A stretch of 58,325 bases of DNA from an uncultured Glaciecola sp. (GCA_905479945.1 CAJQOP010000043.1:1-58325); one strand, 5' to 3'; positions 8,823-17,808 are shown, numbered from the stretch's first letter. A program made the numbers and translations. The notes: generated by a model from the sequence alone, not told the origin.

Positions 8823-8857
8823 GACTCTGACACCATTATTAGACTCTGTTTTTATAT
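8823..8857. repeat. Dispersed intergenic repeat, copy 1
   Basis: This segment (GACTCTGACACCATT...GACTCTGTTTTTATAT) resembles 32862-32908 (CCCTGACGCCATT...GACCCTGTTTTTATAT), which lies downstream of the CsgG-like gene. Only two copies were noticed by eye. Confidence 0.45.
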
Positions 8858-8934
8858 AGCTTTGAGGGGCTAAGTTAAGTAATTCCAAACCCATTTTGAG
8901 GTTTTATATTAACTAGGCAGAGCTGACAAATCAA

Positions 8935-8960
8935 TATTAATCGTATTTATACGATTAATA
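8935..8960. promoter_or_regulatory. Perfect 11-bp-arm palindrome, candidate operator
   Basis: TATTAATCGTA and TACGATTAATA are exact inverted repeats around TTTA. The site lies between the divergent galT operon and the SapC-like gene, about 150 and 115 bases from their starts. It has no following T run, so an operator is more likely than a terminator. The cognate regulator is unknown. Confidence 0.55.
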
Positions 8961-9076
8961 GCTGTTTGAGTTCACTATCGGCATAATTAAAATTGCACTG
9001 AATTAATCGAACATAGCTCTTTTGCAGAAAAGTACGTTAGAATTAACTCCTGCCATCAACGATAAGCACTGGATTT

Positions 9077-9847
9077 ATGAAAAAATTAACTTTAGTAGAA
9101 ATAAGCAACAAAGCGCATAAAAATTTAAAAATTAAAAACACCGCAGTCCTTAACTATATTGCAAAACAACACCTAATGAATTTGCGTGCAAATGAATTAG
9201 GTCAAGCGGCAACTTGCTATCCTATTTTTGCTACTAAGAACTCACATAATGAGTTCTGGACATTCTCCGCAATGACAGGCTTTGCGGCTCAAGAAAATCT
9301 GTTTATAAAAAACGATCGACTAGATGCTATTTATCGCCCAACTAGTATACAAACTTATCCATTTTACTTAATGAGTTCACCCGTAGATAAAAATGCCTAT
9401 TCTGTTGGTATTATCGAAGACCGAGATGACTTCTCACAAACAAGTGGAGAAGCTATATTCGACGAAAAAGGGGAACCCACTGAAGCGACTAAGCGCAGAG
9501 TGCAAGTCCTTGAAGCCGATGTATTAAAAGATGCACAAACGGCTCAATTTAGTAAAATTATTGAAGAACTAGGTTTGCTTAAGCCAATAGATATGACTGT
9601 CTCGCAGATAGATGGAGATTCAAAAAGAATTAAGGGATTGCACACAATCGATGAAGATCGCATTAAAAATCTCACGAGCGAGGAATTAGACTCACTATAC
9701 AAGAACGGGTATTTATTGCCAATCCACGCAATTATGATATCTATTGTACAAGTGAATAAGTTGATCTCGCTGAATAACGAAGACCCCGCTAGAACTCGAA
9801 TCATAGAAGTTAAGATGCAAGCGCTAGAGGAAGCTACTGATTCTTAA
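9077..9847 (+). CDS. SapC-family protein
   Basis: A 256-residue protein with the layout of the SapC family: an early ELGQAATCYPIFATKN strand, then FWTFSAMTGFAAQENLFI and YRPTSIQTYPFYLMSS, which match the conserved pattern of a gain-of-access loop followed by an aromatic YPF box. No signal peptide or membrane segment is evident. The family is named from a Campylobacter S-layer secretion gene, but in marine proteobacteria it usually sits beside TonB-dependent receptors and saccharide genes and its biochemical role is unknown. It is divergent from the gal operon. Confidence 0.75.
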   Translation: MKKLTLVEISNKAHKNLKIKNTAVLNYIAKQHLMNLRANELGQAATCYPIFATKNSHNEFWTFSAMTGFAAQENLFIKNDRLDAIYRPTSIQTYPFYLMSSPVDKNAYSVGIIEDRDDFSQTSGEAIFDEKGEPTEATKRRVQVLEADVLKDAQTAQFSKIIEELGLLKPIDMTVSQIDGDSKRIKGLHTIDEDRIKNLTSEELDSLYKNGYLLPIHAIMISIVQVNKLISLNNEDPARTRIIEVKMQALEEATDS

Positions 9848-9943
9848 TCGGGAATATTAACAATCGTATATCACTCATGGCATATGAGTTCAAAGCCGTG
9901 AGTCTGAATGCAGTGTTTTTAGTGGAAGAGTCACAAGTTCCCC

Positions 9944-10594
9944 TTACTGTTCTTTGTTTTCTTCATCAAGTTTAGACGACGCTGAAGTATTCATTTTGAC
10001 TATGTTTATTCGACGTTTTGGTTTGCTGTTTCCGGGAGCCGATGCCTTTAAAAGTGAGGGTGTCGGTGATGATGGATCTTGTGGAATATCTTCATCCTCT
10101 ACAGCTGGTTTATATGGTTGTACCATAGCAGCATATTGTTCAATTAGCCTGTGCATACCTTCAGGAGCCTCGCAGCGCGTGAATTGCATTTTAACATCAA
10201 CTATATCGGTGCGCCGACGAGTACCATTAGACGTTTTAGGCGACAAATTAACTTTAAACGCTGCTCGGGCTGCGTTAAGACCGTCAACTTCATGTGTGGC
10301 TTTCTTTAACTCACTTTCTGTAATTTGAATTGACATATCAAAGCGCATTTTGTCTAGGGCAATACCTTGTGGTTGCACCAAAGCAATCAAAGGCACCAAC
10401 ATGTCATGCTTTTCATCTACTTGTACTTTTATCATCTTCGCTGCAATACTGCCATCATCTTGCGTATCAAAAAACTGCTGCAACATCATGACATACTGTT
10501 GCGAAATCATAGTACCGGTTGTGTTAACCGCGTGATGTATGCCTCTGGTAATGTCAGTTAACATTTGGGCATTCATATTATTTCTACCAAACAT
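9944..10594 (-). CDS. DUF2589-like protein B
   Basis: A 216-residue protein. The first 50 residues form an amphipathic helix (ITRGIHHAVNTTG), followed by VPLIALVQPQGIALDKMRFDM, the pattern of DUF2589 proteins (helix, then a VPLL-like strand and an IDE-type strand). The C-terminal third is proline- and lysine-rich and probably disordered. There is no enzyme motif. It is the last gene of a three-gene operon in which the first is a second member of the same family. Function unknown. Confidence 0.6.
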   Translation of the reverse strand: MFGRNNMNAQMLTDITRGIHHAVNTTGTMISQQYVMMLQQFFDTQDDGSIAAKMIKVQVDEKHDMLVPLIALVQPQGIALDKMRFDMSIQITESELKKATHEVDGLNAARAAFKVNLSPKTSNGTRRRTDIVDVKMQFTRCEAPEGMHRLIEQYAAMVQPYKPAVEDEDIPQDPSSPTPSLLKASAPGNSKPKRRINIVKMNTSASSKLDEENKEQ

Positions 10595-10614
10595 GTGAAT
10601 TCCTAGTGGCGTTT

Positions 10615-10899
10615 TTAATGATGTTTTCTATGCAGATTAGTAGTTGTGGAATACTTTTTCAGTAACATTGCTAATTTATCTTCATGACTTATTGCTGATA
10701 CAGATAAATAAACAGAGCATCGTGGTCTAGAGTCCATAGGCCTAGTTAGATCGTCACGTGAAAAAATAACCCCTTTTTGTATTTCTGGCATAGGTTGGGC
10801 AAAAAAATTTATCGTATTTTCAGTTTTGCTACGAAACCCAGATGTACAAAACTCTGTTGCACAAACAACCCAGCGTAACGCAGTATTCCACCATTTCAC
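10615..10899 (-). CDS. Small protein of unknown function between two DUF2589-like genes
   Basis: A 94-residue protein I do not recognise, with an aromatic N-terminus (MKWWNTALRWVVC), two early cysteines and a basic C-terminus. No signal peptide or catalytic motif is visible. It is separated by 18 and 20 bases from its neighbours, so co-expression with both DUF2589-like genes is likely, and the three products may act together. Confidence 0.5.
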   Translation of the reverse strand: MKWWNTALRWVVCATEFCTSGFRSKTENTINFFAQPMPEIQKGVIFSRDDLTRPMDSRPRCSVYLSVSAISHEDKLAMLLKKYSTTTNLHRKHH

Positions 10900-10917
10900 A
10901 ATGTGTCCTCGCTTAAT

Positions 10918-11580
10918 TTATCCAGCTTTCTCTGTCTTCTTACCTGCCTTAGCATCGAGAGGAAAAATATTCGCAGTTGTTTCATCAGGTAAGCCATTTT
11001 CAGGTTTTGTTGGGCTAACATTATCAGGCAAAACAATGGGTTTAGTTGCCGCATCGGTTAAAAAATCAATAACTCTTTGAAGCGCCTCAGGTGGGTCCTG
11101 GCGTTTAACTGAAGTATGAATTGAATACTTCGCTCGCGTATCCGTTTTACGTGTTTGTTCAGACTTATGGGAAACTTTACCGTGAACTTTTACCTTATAG
11201 GGCCCCCAACCAATTGATGCTTCAAAGCCACCTTCAGCTGATGTTTCATCATGGCTCTCTTCCGACTGACTAATTTCCAACTCAAAATCGATACTACCTT
11301 CTTCGATACAAATATTGGGATGGGTTATTGCGGCTAGCATAGGTATACGCATGGTTTTCTTGACCACGCCTTTAAAGTTACCTTCACTGTCTACAATAGT
11401 TTCATCATATTCAAACTGCACATTCACAGCTTTACCGTCTTTAATACATACCGACATTAAAAATTCGGCATAAGCTCTACTTGCTTGAATTTGAGCTGAA
11501 ATCATAGCTCGTAGTGGCCCGCCAATCATACGATCAAGTGGTAAAGCGTTGATGACAGATCCAATGAGTCCAGTATCCAT
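10918..11580 (-). CDS. DUF2589-like protein A
   Basis: A 220-residue protein. The N-terminal 45 residues form a helical region (LPLDRMIGGPLRAMISAQIQAS) that in this family precedes a beta domain; MRIPMLAAITHPNICIEEGS corresponds to the VPLL...IDE strands seen also in protein B. A Ser/Thr-rich linker, a short beta segment (GWGPYKVKVHGKVSHKSEQ) and a Pro-rich tail follow. First gene of the operon; the two paralogues differ in length and tail, suggesting a hetero-assembly. Function unknown. Confidence 0.62.
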   Translation of the reverse strand: MDTGLIGSVINALPLDRMIGGPLRAMISAQIQASRAYAEFLMSVCIKDGKAVNVQFEYDETIVDSEGNFKGVVKKTMRIPMLAAITHPNICIEEGSIDFELEISQSEESHDETSAEGGFEASIGWGPYKVKVHGKVSHKSEQTRKTDTRAKYSIHTSVKRQDPPEALQRVIDFLTDAATKPIVLPDNVSPTKPENGLPDETTANIFPLDAKAGKKTEKAG

Positions 11581-11978
11581 TTTTTATCTCCTAATGTTAT
11601 TCGGCTATATCGATAACTATAATAAGGGTAGCAAAAAAATAAATTTATGCTCATTAAATGTACAATATTTAAATAAAAAATATTGCGCCTGTCTTTAGCT
11701 GGTTAATTACTCTGTATACTTTCTTTATATTTTTGGATATAAGAAATGGCGTTCCATTTGAAATCCCTGTGGTTGAGTTCAGTCAAATTGAGCGCACAAC
11801 TTATTGATTTAATTTTTCAGTCTAAGTTCGTTAAGATACTGGTTTGCGGCGGCATAAATTAATTAACGTTACCCACATTAATTTGAAAACTGATATTTAT
11901 AATAAGCATATTTATATGATATATTTAAGAGCTAATATGCTCGATAAAACACCCAAGATATAACAAGGATTATTCAAT
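11581..11978. promoter_or_regulatory. Divergent intergenic region, DUF2589 operon / alpha-galactosidase
   Basis: An AT-rich stretch without a gene. It holds a perfect 8-bp inverted repeat, CAATATTT (11663-11670) and AAATATTG (11678-11685). An AAGGA ribosome-binding site precedes the alpha-galactosidase ATG. No clear -35/-10 pair with normal spacing could be chosen. Confidence 0.5.
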
Positions 11979-14129
11979 ATGACGTCGCTACCTGACTTTG
12001 TTCAACTCGATAGTCGCCAAGCAAGCTTGGTGATTGACTGCATGCATAAAACACCGGCTATCGCGTATTTTGGCAAACGTCTGAACAAGCAGACATCATT
12101 TGAAATGCTGCAACTGCTAAGCACTCGTCAAGAAGCCAAATGCTCAGTGCTTGTCGAAGCGCCTATTTCACTAACTCCCTCTATGGGTGAAGGTTTTACG
12201 GGTGGCCCAGGTATTGAATTGAATAACGACCATAATGCTTGGTCAATTGGCGGTAAGCTTCAATCGGTCACGCAGCTAAATGCGCAAGAGGTCCGTTTTG
12301 AGTCCGTCGATGAAATACGTAATCTGACTCTAGTTCACTATCTGAAACTAGATAAAGAAACCAGTGTACTCAGTGCAAGCTCATCGCTTACCAACAACGA
12401 TAATAAACCAGTAAACGTGAATTATTGCGCGGCTCCTACAATCCCTATGCCCGATCACATGACCAAACTACTCTCCTTTGAAGGCCGTTGGTCTAATGAA
12501 TTTCATCGCACCTCAATCGACTTGTTTTTAGGTGCCGTACTGCGCGAAAATCGCAAAGGCAAAACCTCACACGACAACTTCCCTGGCGCGATATTACACG
12601 AACAGCATACCAATGAGAGTCAAGGCGAATGCTATGGCTTCCATTTAGGGTGGAGCGGCAACCATCGAACCCGTATTGAGTTATTAGCAGAACAGCGCAC
12701 CTATATTCAAATGGGCGAGCTGCTGATGCCTTCCGAAGTAAGCTTGGTTAAAGGCCAATCGTACACTTCACCAACGCTCTACTGTTCATATTCAGATGTA
12801 GGTTTCAGCGCACTTTCAAACAACTTCCATAAGTTCGTTCGCAGCCAAATACTGACACCAAAACAACAAATAAAACCAAGACCAGTGCATTACAACACTT
12901 GGGAAGGTATTTACTTCGATCATAATCTCAATACCTTGAAGTCACTCGCCGACCGAGTAGCTAGTTTGGGTGTTGAGCGCTTTGTATTAGATGATGGGTG
13001 GTTCAAAGGGCGTCGCGGCGACAAAGCAGGTTTGGGCGATTGGACGGTAGATTACGCTATTTATCCTGATGGTCTGTCACCTATCATTAACCACGTAAAC
13101 GATCTAGGCATGGAATTTGGTATTTGGTTTGAACCTGAAATGGTCAATCCCGATAGTGATCTATATCGTGCTCACCCGGACTGGGTTTTGCAAACGGAGG
13201 GTAACGAACAACTACAATTTAGGAACCAACTACTCTTAGATTTAACGCGCAAGGAAGTAGTTGATTACCTATTCAAATGCATCCACGATATCCTTGTTGA
13301 ATATCCGACGATCAAATACATAAAATGGGATATGAATAGAGATATTAATCATGCTGGAAATGCCATAGGTAAGCCCGCAGTTAGCGCACAAACTCATGCC
13401 CTATATAAGCTGATTGACGATTTACGTATAGCACATCCTGATGTCGAAATAGAAAGTTGTTCATCGGGCGGGGCTCGGATTGATTACGGTGTTTTGAGCC
13501 ATACTGATCGGGTGTGGACTTCTGATTCAAATGACGCACTAGACAGGCTAAACATACAACGTGGCTGTTCGTTCTTTTTCCCATCTGAAGTGATGGGCGC
13601 GCATATAGGCCCAAGAGACTGCCATATTACCGGACGACATGTCAGCATTGAAATGCGAGCTGGCGTCTCGTTCTTTGGGCATTTAGGTTTAGAAATGGAC
13701 CCTAGAGAATTGAGTGAACATGAAATGAAAGCGCTAAAGTCCGTCATTTCCTTGCATAAAAAGCACAGAGCGTTAATCCATTCAGGAGATTTAATTCGCT
13801 TAGATACAGACGGCAATTCTATCGATTTTGGTATTGTTAATGCGCAAAAGTCTCAGGCTCTATATGCATATAATAGCGTGACGGAAACTAAACGCACAAC
13901 ACCAAAAAAGTATAGATTCTTAGGCTTAGATCCAAGTAAAACCTACCAAATAAACATGATTTGGCCAACTCAATTGAAGGAGTATTCACCGTCAATTTTA
14001 CCCCAAATTGAAGGCCGCAACTTTAGTGGCCAGGCGCTAATTCAGCTAGGCATGCAGTTACCTATTAGCTTCCCGCAAACAAGCTTAATTTTTGAGTTTA
14101 ACGAAGTCTGGCATAAAGAGAACTGCTAG
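11979..14129 (+). CDS. Alpha-galactosidase, GH36
   Basis: A 716-residue enzyme that hydrolyses terminal alpha-1,6-galactose from raffinose-type sugars or galactomannan fragments. The order of domains is an N-terminal beta-supersandwich (1-300), a TIM barrel and a C-terminal beta domain. Family motifs are VLDDGWF, GIWFEPEMV, the nucleophile Asp near 451 in IKWDMNR, the CSSGGAR box (494-500) and the acid/base Asp near 516 in WTSDSND. There is no signal peptide, so it is cytoplasmic and depends on import. Released galactose would feed the gal operon and the De Ley-Doudoroff-type genes beside it. Length is normal for the family. Confidence 0.96.
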   Translation: MTSLPDFVQLDSRQASLVIDCMHKTPAIAYFGKRLNKQTSFEMLQLLSTRQEAKCSVLVEAPISLTPSMGEGFTGGPGIELNNDHNAWSIGGKLQSVTQLNAQEVRFESVDEIRNLTLVHYLKLDKETSVLSASSSLTNNDNKPVNVNYCAAPTIPMPDHMTKLLSFEGRWSNEFHRTSIDLFLGAVLRENRKGKTSHDNFPGAILHEQHTNESQGECYGFHLGWSGNHRTRIELLAEQRTYIQMGELLMPSEVSLVKGQSYTSPTLYCSYSDVGFSALSNNFHKFVRSQILTPKQQIKPRPVHYNTWEGIYFDHNLNTLKSLADRVASLGVERFVLDDGWFKGRRGDKAGLGDWTVDYAIYPDGLSPIINHVNDLGMEFGIWFEPEMVNPDSDLYRAHPDWVLQTEGNEQLQFRNQLLLDLTRKEVVDYLFKCIHDILVEYPTIKYIKWDMNRDINHAGNAIGKPAVSAQTHALYKLIDDLRIAHPDVEIESCSSGGARIDYGVLSHTDRVWTSDSNDALDRLNIQRGCSFFFPSEVMGAHIGPRDCHITGRHVSIEMRAGVSFFGHLGLEMDPRELSEHEMKALKSVISLHKKHRALIHSGDLIRLDTDGNSIDFGIVNAQKSQALYAYNSVTETKRTTPKKYRFLGLDPSKTYQINMIWPTQLKEYSPSILPQIEGRNFSGQALIQLGMQLPISFPQTSLIFEFNEVWHKENC

Positions 14130-14150
14130 TAATGAAATACATGGGCTTTT

Positions 14151-15083
14151 TTAAACCAAACAAATAGGCTCTGCAATACCTTTAATATCGTACAGTTGAT
14201 ATACAAAAATATTTCCTGCTTGGGGCTCTAGAGGCAAACGCTCAGCTGAGAGGGAGTGCCTAGCTGTTGTGACGATTAATAAATCCATATTCGGCCCTCC
14301 AATAGCAACGCTAGAGGGTTGACTCACAGGCAAGTCGATAACTAAATCAAGCTCACCATTGGGCTTATATCTCACCACCTGCGATGCGCCCCATTGTGCA
14401 TTCCAAACGTGGTCTTGCGCATCTACAATTGAACCGTCAGGAAAACGATGCCCCTTTGTAGTTGCGAACACTCTTTTGTTAGATAATTCAGCAGTTTTTA
14501 TGTCAAAATCATAAGCATGGATTATTCGCTTAGCTGAATCTGCATGATACAAAATGCTGCCATCCTTGCTCCAGCAAAGGCCGTTGGAAATTGAAATGTC
14601 GGATATTTTAGCCTCACAACTAATAACACTTTCAGTGTCGGTGCCGTCAACGCAATACAATTTTCCTTTGCGAGCAAGGTTCAAATCCTGATCGTTTGCC
14701 TCATTCATGGTTCCTGCCCAAAAGCGCCCTTGCCTATCTGCTCGACCATCATTAAAACGATTATTCTTGAGGTGTATTTCTGGCTGCGCGAGCCACACAA
14801 TATGTTCAGTTTTGAGATTGTATCGCGCAATGCCGATATCAAATGCAGCAATAATTTCATCTTCTTCAGGAGTAAATGCAAAGCAACCTATACGATAAGG
14901 CATGTCGAAAATTTCAACTGCGTGGGTTTTGTAGTGACAACGTTGGATTTTAGCCCCAATAATATCGACCCAATAAATGGCTTGTTGGACTTCGTGCCAT
15001 AAGGCGCATTCAGCCAATATGCACTGAGAATTAATACTGAACAGAAATTTACTAAGCTTTTTATTGTACAAAGCGCTATTCAC
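14151..15083 (-). CDS. SMP-30/gluconolactonase-family lactonase
   Basis: A 310-residue six-bladed beta-propeller of the SMP-30/LRE family. Visible marks are the metal ligand Glu in ILAECALWHE, NNRFNDGRADRQGRFWAGTM (conserved Asn/Asp region), SISNGLCWSKDG and FPDGSIVDAQDHVWNA. These enzymes open sugar lactones such as galactono-, glucono- or arabinonolactone. Position directly downstream of a KDGal kinase and a sugar-dehydrogenase-like SDR makes galactonolactonase the best guess. It is convergent with the alpha-galactosidase; no terminator separates them. Confidence 0.87.
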   Translation of the reverse strand: MNSALYNKKLSKFLFSINSQCILAECALWHEVQQAIYWVDIIGAKIQRCHYKTHAVEIFDMPYRIGCFAFTPEEDEIIAAFDIGIARYNLKTEHIVWLAQPEIHLKNNRFNDGRADRQGRFWAGTMNEANDQDLNLARKGKLYCVDGTDTESVISCEAKISDISISNGLCWSKDGSILYHADSAKRIIHAYDFDIKTAELSNKRVFATTKGHRFPDGSIVDAQDHVWNAQWGASQVVRYKPNGELDLVIDLPVSQPSSVAIGGPNMDLLIVTTARHSLSAERLPLEPQAGNIFVYQLYDIKGIAEPICLV

Positions 15084-15147
15084 TCGCCTCCACCTTTAAT
15101 TGACACAAAAGAAACTGGCTAATAAAAGCTGTTTCAATTCACAAAGC

Positions 15148-16107
15148 CTAAGCACTTTGTTTGTTCAAGTGATTGGTGCTTTGAAAAACAGAGTTGAAGC
15201 CAAGCAGCGTAGTTGCAGTCACTTTACAAATTTCAGTTTTTAATGACTGAGATTCCAATACCCTTGAAAAGCATCGGCTTAAATGAGGTGCGCCAATAAT
15301 ACTGACTTTATCGATTTTAGTCAGGTCCCACTCTGTTGCATTCATCGCTGCACGAATATCGCTGCCTATTAATAGGCCTGACAGGTATGAAGTAGCTTCA
15401 TCTTTACCTAATTGACCAAATAGCTGCCGTGAACGAACACTAAACAAGCCATGCATAAAGCTGCCCATTTCACTGTTCAAAGTAAAAGCAGCGCCGCAAT
15501 CGAATGCCTCTTGATTAAACAGCTTACTCTTTTCTTGAATAAGCACGCTATGATTCGCAATGAGATCAAAAAGCTCGCCGGTTAAAGCGGTTTTAAATAG
15601 CTTAATTTTTCCGTCTTCTACCAGCACCCATTTAGTATGGGTGCCAGGTAGGCAAACCAGGTGTCGACCTTTTTGATTCTCTTCGGCTAGCTGCAGCCAG
15701 CCTAAAATTTGTAATTCTTCACCTCGCATACAATCGTAATTGTCATTTTCGAGTTGACAGCTTAAGCCCGGAATAACGCTAATATCATAGCCATTGCAGT
15801 TAAAGTGAACGCACGATTTAGCTAGTTCTTGTGGTGAAATAGGGCAAGGCAAATAGGCGGTTTCTTTCCATCCGATACTAGAGCCAATTTGCCCCGACAT
15901 CAATACGGGCAACTTACCGTGCTCGAATTCCCAAGGTGAAATGCATTGCATGAGTGTATCTTCAAAACTCAGCGGAGATTTACTAACCCCAAGCCCGGCA
16001 CTCCGTGTTACTAACGTCAGGCTGCCATCTGGTTTTATGCTGCACAAAAATGCTCGAAGCCGAGTTGTACCCCAGTCAACAGCAATGAAATGAGAAGCCG
16101 TTTGCAT
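15148..16107 (-). CDS. dgoK: 2-dehydro-3-deoxygalactonokinase
   Basis: A 319-residue kinase that phosphorylates 2-keto-3-deoxygalactonate at C6. Motifs are the N-terminal VDWGTTRLRAF (phosphate loop of the actin-like fold), VLMSGQIGSSIGW, MRGEELQILG and CLPGTHTKWV, all typical of DgoK. Its ATG overlaps the stop of the upstream SDR gene by one base (TAATG), so translation is coupled. Galactonate dehydratase and the KDPGal aldolase needed to complete the route are not in this window. Confidence 0.93.
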   Translation of the reverse strand: MQTASHFIAVDWGTTRLRAFLCSIKPDGSLTLVTRSAGLGVSKSPLSFEDTLMQCISPWEFEHGKLPVLMSGQIGSSIGWKETAYLPCPISPQELAKSCVHFNCNGYDISVIPGLSCQLENDNYDCMRGEELQILGWLQLAEENQKGRHLVCLPGTHTKWVLVEDGKIKLFKTALTGELFDLIANHSVLIQEKSKLFNQEAFDCGAAFTLNSEMGSFMHGLFSVRSRQLFGQLGKDEATSYLSGLLIGSDIRAAMNATEWDLTKIDKVSIIGAPHLSRCFSRVLESQSLKTEICKVTATTLLGFNSVFQSTNHLNKQSA

Positions 16108-16904
16108 TAGGTTCTCCCGCCGTCAATGTTGATGCCTTGGCCCGTGATCATCGCTGAATTGTCTGAAGCAAGGAACAAAGCTAAGTTAGCCACATCTTGC
16201 GGCTCAATGCGCTTCTTCAAGGCCATTGCGTCAGTCCACTTTTGCTCTTCTTCTTTCGTCAGCCAACTATTCAATTGTCTGTCGGTCGCAACCCAGCCAG
16301 GTAAAATCGCATTCACCCTAATATTATCAACCCCAAAATCACGTGATAAGGACTTCGTCATGCCCATCAAGCCGGCTTTAGCGGTAACATAGCCAGTCAT
16401 TTGCTGGGGGCCGATTAGCGCGTTAATCGAACTGAAATTGATAATGCTGCCCGAAGAATGTTCGCGCATGATTTTAAAGGCCGCTTGCGATGCAAAAAAC
16501 GCTGGATCTAGGTTCACTTGCATACATTTATGCCAGTCGTAGGCCGTAATGTTTTCGACATCTTGACGAGCGTCATTACCAACGTTATTAACTAAGACAT
16601 CAAGACTGCCAAGCGCCGCAGAAGCTTCAACAATGGCAAGCTGGAGGGCTTCAGGATCAGTGACATCAACTTTTCGAAACCACAGCATCGCATTTGGGTA
16701 GTCTGACTCAATATCTGATACCAGACTGGCTGACGCCTTTTCATCAATATCAATAAACGCTACCTTAGCGCTTTGCCCTACAAATCCTTTTACCATAGCA
16801 GCCCCAATACCGGTTGCACCACCCGTAATAAAAACTACTTTGCCTATCAAATTTGAATATTGAGTGGACTGTTTGTCGATTGAGTCGGTCACGTAATGCT
16901 CCAT
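16107..16904 (-). CDS. SDR dehydrogenase, probably sugar (galactose) 1-dehydrogenase
   Basis: A 265-residue classical short-chain dehydrogenase. The cofactor motif is TGGATGIG, the NAG-type motif is NNVG, and the catalytic set is Ser in INFSS, Tyr and Lys in YVTAK. An Asp after strand 2 (AFIDID) favours NAD+. The first gene of an operon with KDGal kinase and a lactonase, so galactose or a related aldose is the probable substrate, giving the lactone that the downstream SMP-30 enzyme opens. Other SDR substrates cannot be excluded from sequence alone. Confidence 0.85.
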   Translation of the reverse strand: MEHYVTDSIDKQSTQYSNLIGKVVFITGGATGIGAAMVKGFVGQSAKVAFIDIDEKASASLVSDIESDYPNAMLWFRKVDVTDPEALQLAIVEASAALGSLDVLVNNVGNDARQDVENITAYDWHKCMQVNLDPAFFASQAAFKIMREHSSGSIINFSSINALIGPQQMTGYVTAKAGLMGMTKSLSRDFGVDNIRVNAILPGWVATDRQLNSWLTKEEEQKWTDAMALKKRIEPQDVANLALFLASDNSAMITGQGINIDGGRT

Positions 16905-16938
16905 TTATTGGATATTCTAAAAAACCTCACTCATATTT

Positions 16939-16976
16939 CGACCAAATGGACCTTTTGCGACCAAATGGGCGTTTTG
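16939..16976. promoter_or_regulatory. Tandem 19-bp direct repeat, candidate operator
   Basis: CGACCAAATGGACCTTTTG is followed at once by CGACCAAATGGGCGTTTTG (17 of 19 identical). The repeat lies 35 bases upstream of the SDR start and 120 bases before the divergent GntR gene, a natural position for a regulator of the SDR-dgoK-lactonase operon. Confidence 0.6.
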
Positions 16977-17003
16977 CTAAAAATGAGTTAAAGCCTTTCT
17001 TGC

Positions 17004-17042
17004 AATTATCATATTATAATAGAAAAAGCAGCGATGATAATT
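17004..17042. promoter_or_regulatory. Inverted repeat in front of the GntR gene
   Basis: AATTATCAT (17004-17012) and ATGATAATT (17034-17042) are exact inverted copies separated by 21 bases and enclosing TATAAT. It could be an operator for autoregulation by the GntR-family protein that starts at 17099. Confidence 0.4.
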
Positions 17043-17098
17043 CAAACATAAAAATAAGTATGATATAACTTATTAATGATAGAAATGGAAACGTTAAC

Positions 17099-17797
17099 AT
17101 GAAAACCGTACAACGGCATAATCTTACTCACCAACTCACTCACGATCTCGGGATTGCAATCGTGAATGGTAAGTATCCAATAGGGCAAGGTATGCCCTCA
17201 GAAGCTGACCTTTGTGTGGAATATGATGTTAGCCGCAGCTCTACAAGAGAAGCAGTTAAAATGCTGTCGGCAAAGGGCTTGATTTCCTCTCGTCCTAAAC
17301 AAGGCATTCGAGTTCTTCCGGAAAGCCGTTGGAATATGTTTGACACCGATGTGCTAATTTGGATTTTAAGTAGCAAACCTTCTCTGTCTTTACTAAAAGA
17401 ATTTACGCAAATGCGCTTCGCGATTGAACCCGAAGCAGCAGCGCTTGCAGCACAAAATGCAAACGATGAACAACTAGCGCAAATAGAGCATGCTTTGAGC
17501 AGAATGGCTGATGCAGATATTGGTCTGGACGATCCTTTGGAAGCCGACATTGAATTTCATACTAGTATTTTAAATGCTAGTGGAAATCGTTTCTTTGCCC
17601 AGCTGTCGGACTTTATAGGCACTGCATTGCGAGTGAGTATTCGTTATACAAACAAAATCAAAGGCGTTCCTGGCGCTGATGTTCAAAAACATGCTGACAT
17701 TTTTAATACTATTAAGTCACGCAATACGGAAGCTGCTCGAGAAGCAGTATCTACTATTCTGATTGAGGCTCTCGAACTCATCGAGTCCAAGCTTTAG
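17099..17797 (+). CDS. GntR-family (FadR subfamily) transcriptional regulator
   Basis: A 232-residue regulator. The winged helix (about 8-75) has the GntR pattern MPSEADLCVEYDVSRSSTREAVKMLSAKGLI, and residues 95-230 form the all-helical FCD ligand domain (MRFAIEPEAAALAA; EFHTSILNASGN; His in VQKHADIFNTI). Such regulators in dgo operons respond to galactonate or KDGal, which fits its position divergent from the SDR-dgoK-lactonase operon. Repeats at 16939 and 17004 are plausible sites. An XdhC gene begins 11 bases after its stop. Confidence 0.92.
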   Translation: MKTVQRHNLTHQLTHDLGIAIVNGKYPIGQGMPSEADLCVEYDVSRSSTREAVKMLSAKGLISSRPKQGIRVLPESRWNMFDTDVLIWILSSKPSLSLLKEFTQMRFAIEPEAAALAAQNANDEQLAQIEHALSRMADADIGLDDPLEADIEFHTSILNASGNRFFAQLSDFIGTALRVSIRYTNKIKGVPGADVQKHADIFNTIKSRNTEAAREAVSTILIEALELIESKL

Positions 17798-17808
17798 ATT
17801 TAACAATA

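Noticed and set aside
11761-11790. TTGAGTTCAGTCAA upstream of the alpha-galactosidase as a further FNR-type box
   Set aside because: The half-sites do not pair at the fifth base, it stands alone far from the island, and about one such match is expected by chance in this length.
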